Of a stretch of 64,000 nt of DNA, positions 49,367 through 56,600 are shown in pieces (within the stretch, counting starts at the first letter, position 1; each line of letters begins with the position of its first letter). The notes under the pieces are model-generated. The model was not told the DNA's origin. It searched no databases and saw only the letters and a program-made list of their open reading frames with translations. The stretch lies in the NCBI RefSeq assembly GCF_014904745.1, contig NZ_JACZCS010000011.1:117636-181635 (forward strand), given 5' to 3'. The position numbers and the translations under genes are program-made. This stretch comes from Oricola nitratireducens. GTDB lineage: Bacteria > Pseudomonadota > Alphaproteobacteria > Rhizobiales > Rhizobiaceae.

Positions 49367-49949
49367 CGGCTTTCCCTTCCCGCGACCATTTGACGATGTG
49401 GTGCGCCGCGTCCTCCATGCTCATCTGCCAGGTCATCGCGAGCTGGCGCAGTTGCGCATAGGCTTGCTCTTCGTCGATGCCGCGCTGGGCCAGCAACGTC
49501 ACCGCACGCACGATCGTTTGCCGCGCGCTGACACGGCTTCGCAACTCGTCGATTTCCGCGCTCTGGCGACGGCGAGCGTCGAAGGTGCGGCGCGCGATCA
49601 GGAGCGCGCTATAGACGCCGGAATTGCCGACCGGCTTGAGAAGATGAGCGTCGGCGTTCTGGTGCAGCGCCCACTCGATGCGGCCGGGCGCCTCCGATCC
49701 GATCAGCGCGATCATCGGCATCTGCGCCTCGCCGGGCTTCCACGGGAATTGCTCGTCGTGACCGAGATCGGCGTCGAAGAAGATGAAATCGGCGGCAATA
49801 CCGTCCGGCGGCAGGTCCGGCCAGCATTCCCGGGCAGTGATGTCGATCGCCGCCAGTTGCCGGGCGATGGATGTAACCGTCGGGTGCGGACGATGCAGGA
49901 TCAGCGCCGTCGCGCCGCCGAGATTGGGTATCCGGAAGCTGCGCCTCAT
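49344..49949 (-). CDS. amiR: AmiR-like ANTAR-domain antiterminator
   Basis: AmiR binds leader RNA and prevents premature transcription termination; its activity is blocked by the amide sensor AmiC. The 201-residue protein has an N-terminal pseudo-receiver domain (IFFDADLGHDEQF, MIALIGSEAPGRIEWAL, AHLLKPVG), a coiled-coil linker (TFDARRRQSAEIDELRSRV) and a C-terminal ANTAR domain at about 140-195 (RQTIVRAVTLLAQRGIDEEQAYAQLRQLAMTWQM). The start overlaps the amiC stop (ATGA), which would let the two proteins assemble together as in Pseudomonas. Confidence 0.88.
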   Translation of the reverse strand: MRRSFRIPNLGGATALILHRPHPTVTSIARQLAAIDITARECWPDLPPDGIAADFIFFDADLGHDEQFPWKPGEAQMPMIALIGSEAPGRIEWALHQNADAHLLKPVGNSGVYSALLIARRTFDARRRQSAEIDELRSRVSARQTIVRAVTLLAQRGIDEEQAYAQLRQLAMTWQMSMEDAAHHIVKWSREGKAGERTDIA

Positions 49950-51070
49950 GACACCACCCTGAGCGCGGGCCGCCCGAATGTTTTCGTCCGGTCGTAGCGC
50001 GAAAGGTAAGGATCAGGCTCGACGCTTTCGCGCACCTCGAGCATGTCGACATCATTGCCGGCGATGCGCCCGATCACGACCGGCAGCGAGGCGTGATGGG
50101 TACGCGGGTCGATCCGGACCGGACCGCACGGCGTGCTGAATGCATGGCCGGCAAATGCGCCCGAAAAATCGGTGTCCTCGCCGCCGCCGGCATTCGCCAG
50201 GACCTCGGCCAGGATCCGAACCGAAGAATAGGCTGCCGCCTCGAAGGACGAAGCGCAGCGGCGCGCCCCTGCCAGCGGCCAGCCCAGATCTTCGGCCACG
50301 TTGCGGAAATAGGGCCCGACCACGAGGTGACCATCGGCATTGCCATTTAATGCGGGCAGTTCGCACTCGGTCAGGTTGCACGACAGGACGGGACAGGATT
50401 CCGGCGCGAAATACGGATCCTGCCTGGCCAGATCGGCATAGGCAGACAGGAACGCATAGGATGACGGCCCGATCAGATTGTTGAGAATGAAGGACGGGCG
50501 GGTGGCGCGGATTTCGTCAATCAGACGCGTCACGTCCGTTTCGCCGAGCGGCAGGTAGCGTTCGCCGAAGACCTCGCCATTGGCGTCGGCGATCAGGTCG
50601 CGCGCCACGCGATTGGTTTCCCAGCCCCAGATATAGTTCGAGCCGAGCAGAAAGCCATTCGGGCCGTGGCGCGGCACCACCCACGCGATGAGGGGCACCA
50701 GATGCTGGTTCGGACAGGCATGGGTGTAGACGACCCGGTCGTTGGCCTCGAAGCCCTCATAGGGACAGGCATACCAGAGCGTTCCGCCGAGCTTTTCGAG
50801 GACCGGGATGGTTTCCTTCCGGCTCCACGAGGTCACGCAGCCGACGATGTGGCGCGCAGAGCTGTTGCGAAGGATATCCTCGGCGAGCGGCGCATAGCGG
50901 TCCACATTGCCTTCCGGGTCGCGTTCGACGGCCTGGAACAGGATCGGCGAATCCGGGTCCGCGTTCACATCGGCGATCGCGGCGATGGCGCCGTCGCGGC
51001 ACGCATTGGAGATCAGGGCGTATCCGCCCGACCGCGAATAGAGAATCCCGACTTCGACCAGCTGCCTCAA
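49946..51070 (-). CDS. amiC: AmiC-like amide sensor / periplasmic-binding-fold protein
   Basis: The 374-residue protein has the two-lobed AmiC/UrtA fold: VEVGILYSRSGGYALI at the N-terminus, HIVGCVTSWSRKETIPVLEKLGGTLWYACPYEGFE, GSNYIWGWETNRVARDL and RTHHASLPVVIGR near the end. There is no signal peptide, so it is cytosolic like Pseudomonas AmiC, which binds short amides and holds AmiR inactive. The start is TTG at 51070: AGGAG lies seven bases before it and the family N-terminus begins just after. The frame is open upstream to 51169 but that part overlaps the leader hairpins. Confidence 0.87.
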   Translation of the reverse strand: MRQLVEVGILYSRSGGYALISNACRDGAIAAIADVNADPDSPILFQAVERDPEGNVDRYAPLAEDILRNSSARHIVGCVTSWSRKETIPVLEKLGGTLWYACPYEGFEANDRVVYTHACPNQHLVPLIAWVVPRHGPNGFLLGSNYIWGWETNRVARDLIADANGEVFGERYLPLGETDVTRLIDEIRATRPSFILNNLIGPSSYAFLSAYADLARQDPYFAPESCPVLSCNLTECELPALNGNADGHLVVGPYFRNVAEDLGWPLAGARRCASSFEAAAYSSVRILAEVLANAGGGEDTDFSGAFAGHAFSTPCGPVRIDPRTHHASLPVVIGRIAGNDVDMLEVRESVEPDPYLSRYDRTKTFGRPALRVVS

Positions 51071-51512
51071 ACGCCGCTCCTGAAAATGAAAACGCCCCGA
51101 ACCGGCTGCCGGTATTCCGGCACGGATTCGAGGCGCAAATGCCATCCGGACGACGTCCGGTATTTGCACTCAGCGTATTGGATGGAACGGAGGAGTCAAG
51201 CGGGCATGCGCGTTTTTTGTTCATGCCCAAGAAAATTGCATGTCGTGCATCCGTGCCGGAATTGAGCGTGCACTATCAGTACGATTCCGCAATTTCGCCC
51301 GCGCAATGAACGATATGCAAAAGCGCAGGCTGTCGATTGAGGAATTTCAGGGAACTATCTGAACCCACTGCGGAAAAGCGGAGCGCGAAATGCGCGCGGG
51401 GCTGTCGCCGCGGGCTCTTTCGCCAACAATTTCCAAGGTTCAGCAGTGCGCCGAAATCATTGAAAACCGGCCGAAGCCCGAGCGCCATCATCCGAGCGCA
51501 GCGACATCGTCT
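51071..51512. other. Intergenic region between pbpC and amiC
   Basis: 442 bp without a supported gene. It carries the amide-operon leader described separately and, further upstream, a 7-bp palindrome GGGCATG-N13-CATGCCC (51202-51228) that could be an operator. I see no canonical sigma-54 site. The part next to pbpC (51300-51512) shows nothing recognisable. Confidence 0.6.
51101..51167 (-). promoter_or_regulatory. Candidate antitermination leader of the amide operon
   Basis: Three hairpins can form in the minus-strand transcript just before amiC. Hairpin 1 spans 51135-51167 (GCAAAT/ATTTGC enclosing CCGGA/TCCGG). Hairpin 2 is TGCCGG-AATA-CCGGCA (51107-51122). Hairpin 3 is ACCGGCAGCCGGT (51101-51113), followed by TCGGGGCGTTTTCATTTT. 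Hairpins 2 and 3 share bases, so only one can form, the hallmark of a terminator/antiterminator switch. The loops do not match the hexaloop described for classical ANTAR targets. Confidence 0.5.
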
Positions 51513-53600
51513 CTACCGGATCACGACGTCCACGGTGGTCGCCTTGCCCGCCGCGTCGATGACGGTCAGCTTGGAGAAGCCCTTGCCGTCAGGCGTCCAG
51601 GTTGCTGTCCGGCGACGGTACAGCGCCTCCAGCGGCTTGCCGTTGGCGATCCAGCGAAACGGCGCCTTGCCGCCCTGCAGCTTCAGCACCAGCGGCGAAA
51701 ACCCCTCGCCCGCCGCGCCGGCCAGTTCCACCTGCGCGCCCTGCGGCGGATAGACGATCTCCGGTCCGGTTGTCGTTCCGACGACCGGAACCAGTTGCGC
51801 GCTCTTCGGCACAAATCGCTTCAGCCCTTCCGGCAGGTCGGCGCTGGCGATCGCCCGTGTTCCAGGCGGAGGACCGGCGAAGGACACCGGGTCAAGCCCG
51901 GAGCGCGCGAAGGCCTCGAAAAGGATCGGCGCGGCCGTGCCGCCGCCGGTCGAGCCGGGCACGGCGCCATTATCGGCGCGGCCGACCCAGACACCGAGCA
52001 CGTAGCGCCCGTCGAAACCGATCGACCAGGCATCGCGATAGCCGTAGGACGTGCCGGTCTTGTAGGCGATGGTCCGGGCCGCCGAGGCCGCCGGCGCGGG
52101 AACGCCCCTCAGGATGTCGCCCACCTGCCAGGCCGCCTTTGCGGACAGCACCGGTCGCAGCCGGTAAGGCGCGCGCGTCCCGTTGACGCCGTCAGTCAGC
52201 GTCACCGCGTTGCCGCCATTGGCGAGCGCCGCATAGGCCTGCACCAGATCGGCCAGCGACAGGCCGACGCCTCCGAGGCCTATCGCCAGTCCCGGCTTCT
52301 CCTGCTTCGGCAAGACCGGGTCGATGCCGGCGCGGCGCAGCCGCTGCATCAACGCCACGGGACCGACCGATTCGAGCAGTTGCACCGCCGGCACGTTAAG
52401 CGACATCTGCAGCGCCTGCCGGACGGTCACATCGCCCTGGTAGGTCGTGTCGAAATTCTCCGGGCGGTAGCCGGAAAAATTCGCCGGCCGGTCGCGCATC
52501 ATGGTTTCCGGCACGATGATGCCTTGCTCCAGCGCCAGCCCGTAGATGAACGGTTTCAGCGTCGAGCCCGGAGACCGCGGCACCCGCGTCATGTCCACCC
52601 AGCCGGCGCGGGCAGTGTCGAAATAGTCCGCCGATCCGACCTCGGCGAGGATCTTGCCGGTTCGCGCGTCGGCGAGCATCAATGCGAGGGAGGTTTTCGG
52701 GCCGAGGCGTTTTACGGCATTGCGCGCGACCGTTTCGAGCGAACGCTGGATATCCCTGTCGATCGTCAGCGTGACCGTTGCGGCGGCAGGATCGGCGCGC
52801 AACGCGGCTTCGGCAAGATGCGGCGCCAGCGCCGGCAGGCCGCGCCGCGCGCCCGAAAGCCGGGCCGCAGACGCGCGCGCCACTTCCACCGGTTCGATCG
52901 CGCCGGCATCCGCCATGCGTTTCAGGACGCGGTCGCGCGCCGCCTTCGCATTCTCGGGATGCCGGTCGGGCCTGCGCGTCTCCGGCGATTGCGGCAGCGC
53001 CACCAGCAGCGCCGCCTCCGACAGCAGCAGCTTCCTCGGTTCCTTGCCGAACCAGGCGAGCGAGGCGGCGCGCACGCCCTCGATATTGCCGCCATAGGGC
53101 GCCAGCGTCAGGTAACGTTCGAGAATCTCGTCCTTGCTCAGCCGCCGCTCGATCTGCAAGGCCCGGAACATCTGTCTGAGCTTGGTGGAGACCGCCTGAC
53201 CACCGCCCACCTCCATCAGCCTGGCTAGTTGCATCGTCAGCGTCGAACCGCCCGAGACGATCCGTCCGTTCGTCGCGAATTGCATGCTGGCGCGCAGCAT
53301 CGCCACCGGGTCGACGCCGTGGTGATCGCGGAAGCGCTTGTCCTCGTAGGCGATCAGCATGTGGATGAATTGCGGGTCGACGTCCGCGAGTTTCACCGGC
53401 AGCCGCCAGCGGCCTTCCCTTGTCGCGAAGGCGCGCAGCAATTTCCCGTCGCGGTCGACGACCTGCGCCGACACCGGCACATCGCCGACCGGCGGCAGCG
53501 GATAGATCCGGTCGAGCGCGAGGAACGTCCCCAGGCCCGCCAGCGGCATGGCGCAAAGCGCCAGCGCCGTTGCCGCGATGATCCGCCCTGCCCTGCGCAT
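51513..53600 (-). CDS. pbpC: Penicillin-binding protein 1C
   Basis: Bifunctional peptidoglycan enzyme of the inner membrane. The 695-residue protein has an N-terminal membrane anchor, a glycosyltransferase-51 domain at about 60-230 (LIAYEDKRFRDHHGVDP with the catalytic Glu, GGSTLTMQLARL), a transpeptidase domain with the SxxK serine in PGSTLKPFIYG near residue 343 and KTGTSYGYRDAW, and a C-terminal PBP1C-specific beta domain (YPPQGAQVEL, PFRWIANGKPL). It follows the A2M gene by two bases, the arrangement also found in E. coli (yfhM-pbpC), where both are thought to repair and defend the cell wall. Confidence 0.95.
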   Translation of the reverse strand: MRRAGRIIAATALALCAMPLAGLGTFLALDRIYPLPPVGDVPVSAQVVDRDGKLLRAFATREGRWRLPVKLADVDPQFIHMLIAYEDKRFRDHHGVDPVAMLRASMQFATNGRIVSGGSTLTMQLARLMEVGGGQAVSTKLRQMFRALQIERRLSKDEILERYLTLAPYGGNIEGVRAASLAWFGKEPRKLLLSEAALLVALPQSPETRRPDRHPENAKAARDRVLKRMADAGAIEPVEVARASAARLSGARRGLPALAPHLAEAALRADPAAATVTLTIDRDIQRSLETVARNAVKRLGPKTSLALMLADARTGKILAEVGSADYFDTARAGWVDMTRVPRSPGSTLKPFIYGLALEQGIIVPETMMRDRPANFSGYRPENFDTTYQGDVTVRQALQMSLNVPAVQLLESVGPVALMQRLRRAGIDPVLPKQEKPGLAIGLGGVGLSLADLVQAYAALANGGNAVTLTDGVNGTRAPYRLRPVLSAKAAWQVGDILRGVPAPAASAARTIAYKTGTSYGYRDAWSIGFDGRYVLGVWVGRADNGAVPGSTGGGTAAPILFEAFARSGLDPVSFAGPPPGTRAIASADLPEGLKRFVPKSAQLVPVVGTTTGPEIVYPPQGAQVELAGAAGEGFSPLVLKLQGGKAPFRWIANGKPLEALYRRRTATWTPDGKGFSKLTVIDAAGKATTVDVVIR

Positions 53601-53602
53601 CG

Positions 53603-56600
53603 TCAGTTGGCCGACACGATCATCCGGCCGGTCGCGGTGCGCGCCGAGAGTTCAGGCCGGTACATGTCCTCCACGCTCGCCGCCGGATGCGCGAAATTGC
53701 CGGGCGTCACGGCGCGCACGACATAGGCGAACGAGAACTCGTGGTCGTCGCGGCCGCTGCGGTTGAACGCCGCGACGAACCGGTCGTCGCGGTATTCGCT
53801 GTGCGCGTAGGATACCTGGCCGAGCCACGGAAAGTTTTTCAGCTGCGCCGAACCGAGAATGTTCGGATTGTCGAGTTCGAAGCCCGCCGGCAACAGGTCC
53901 GTGACAAGCAGGCGCGACGGCCAACTGTTGAGCTCGTTGATCGTCAGCACCACGACATAGCGCTCGTTCTGCTTGACCTCGGCGACGCTGGCCTCCTTGC
54001 CGTCGAGCGTGTAGTAACGCTGCGTAATGGAGAAACCCTCGCCGCCGGCCGGCAGCGGCTGCTTCGGCGCGGCGACCGCCGTCACCGTGACGCCGACCGG
54101 ATCTGCGCCCCTGTTCGTCACCGTCACCGGTTCGACGCCCAGCTGCGATCCCTCGACCCGCTCGGCGAACGGGCCGTCATGCGTTACGCCATTGACATCG
54201 AGGTCGATCGTGTCGTCGGCGGTGGCCAGCGCGCGGGCCGCAAGCAGCATCCACGCTTCCTCCTGTGTCGAGGTCCAGCGGCTCTGTTTGCGGATGCCCG
54301 AGACGTAGCCGATCATGTCCTCGACCGACGAGATCGACGGCCTGGTCTCCGCGGCGAGCGCCAGCATCGCCGCGCCGTCGCGCAGCCGGGACCCGTAATC
54401 GCTCCGCCCAACCCGTTGCGCAGCTGTCGCCTGCGCCAGCAGGAAGGCCGAGCGGAACGCGTTTTCCGCGCCGATCTGGTCGCCGTAAAGCGCCAGGCTC
54501 GCGCCCAGTTGCGCCTGCGACATCGGGCTGGAGAACTCGTTGATCTGGCTTTCCGAATAGTAGCGCAGATCGGTCAGCGAAGCGCGCCGGTTGCGCGCCA
54601 GCACGTAGAGCGCATAGGCGATCTCGCTGCTGTGCGAGGCGATGTCATTGTTGTAGGCGAGCGTATTCTCGAGGTTTTCCAGCGCCTGTTTCATCGCCTG
54701 TTCCGGCACGTCGAACCCCTGTTCGCGCGCCCGCGTCAAAAAGTCCGTGACATAGGCGTCGAGCCAGGCATCGCCGCCGCCCGGGCCCCAAAGCCCGAAA
54801 CTGCCAGCCGAGGACTGATAGTTCAGCACCCGGTCGATCGCGCCCTGGATGCGTTCCTTCAGGTCCGGATCGTCGGGCAGGCCGGCATTCTTGGCCAGTT
54901 GCGATACGTAGAGCAGCGGCAGCGCGCGGCTGGTCGTCTGCTCGGCGCAGCCATAGGGATAGCGGTCGAGCGTCATCAACAACGACGGAATATCGAACGC
55001 GGAGTTGCGCGACACGCCGATGGAGACCGACGCACCATCGAGAATGCTCGCGGCGAGCAATTCGCCGTCGATGGTCAGCGCGCCGCCATTCGCCGCCAGC
55101 GGGATCTCCATGCGCGTCGTTACCGGCAGCGTTTCGGCGCGCACCGGAATGTTGCGCACGGTCTCCAGCGTCATCCCGTTCCCGTGTGCCAGCCGCACGG
55201 TGACCGTGCCCGGCCCGATGTCCCGCGCCGAAAGCTGCAACCGGACGGCGTCGCGTGCGCCCGAGGCGAGCGTCACTATCGCCTCCTGCCGGCTCGCCGC
55301 CAGTTCTTCGCTCGTTTCGACGCTCAGCCGGTAGTCTCCCGCCGGACCGTCAGTGTTGGCGAGTTCGATCAGCATTTGCGCCGTGTCGCCGACCGCCATG
55401 AAACGCGGCGCGCTCGCCATGATCACCACCGGATCGCGGATGATCAGGTCCTGCGTCGTGTGGCCGACGCCGTCGCGCGTCCAGGCGACCGCCATCAGCC
55501 GCGCCGTGCCGTTGAACTGCGGCACGTCGAAGGTGACCGTCGCCTTGCCGTCGGCATCGAGCCGCACGATTCCCGAATAAAGCGCCAGCAGCTTCTCGGT
55601 CGGCGGGCTGCCCTTGGAGCCCATCTGCACGCCGTCGCCGCCGGTGCGCAGCTTGCCCATCTCGCCGGCCGATCCGTCGATCAGGCGGCCGTAGAGATCG
55701 CGCATCTCGAGGCCGAGCCGGCGCTGGCCGAAATACCAGTCGTCGGGCGCCGGCGGTTCGTAGCGCGTCAGGTTGAGGATGCCGACATCGACGGCGGCGA
55801 GCGTGACATAGGCTTCCTCGCCCGCCTGCGCGCCGGTCACCGATACGGGGATCGACAGGGTCGTGTTCGGTTCGATGCGCTCCGGCACGTCGAGCGAAAC
55901 GGCAAGATCGCGCTCGCCGGGATCGATACCGAGCCACTTGACGCCGATGGCGCGCATCGGCATGCGCGATTGCTGCGCTTCGCCCGGCCGGAACAGCGTC
56001 GCGGTCACATAGGCGCCCGCGCCCCAGTCCTCGCTGACCGGGATGTCGACGGTCGTCCCGCCTTCCGGCACGGAGGCGGTGAAGGTGGCAAGCATACGCT
56101 CCGTGCCGATCGTGATCAGCGCCTTGCCGGCGAAGCGCGGCGAGACTTTCAGCTTCGCCGTCTCGCCCGGCGCGTATTGTGCCTTGTCGAGCGCGATCTC
56201 CAGCCCGTCCGGCGTGTCGGTCGACGACGCCTCGACATAGTAGCCGGCATCGAACCCGACGCTCGAGATCGGCCCGGCTCCGTCCGGCGAACTGACGTCG
56301 AGACGGAACCGTCCCCAGTCCACCGGCGCCGCAATTTCGGCCACGTCATCGGCGGACGCATCGATGCGGCCCGACGCGATCTTGGTCGTCAATTCGACCG
56401 GCTCGTATTTCCAGTAGGTTCCGTCGCGGTACCATTGATAATGCGTCTCGACGCGTACCAGCGACCATTGCAGGCCCGTCATGGCGACGCGCTCGCCCGC
56501 CGGATTGGCGGCGATCACGCTGAACTTCGCGACCGACCCCTCGGGCACCTGGAAATCCGCGAATTCCGGCTTGATGCCGATCATGTCGCCGGTCGGCGCG

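Noticed and set aside
51135..51167. Classical ANTAR RNA target with two hexaloop hairpins
   Set aside because: The loops are five and four bases and lack the expected A1/G4 pattern, so only a non-canonical leader is proposed.
51230..51280. Sigma-54 promoter upstream of amiC (GGCACG...GC)
   Set aside because: The GG and GC elements are spaced by seven bases instead of ten.
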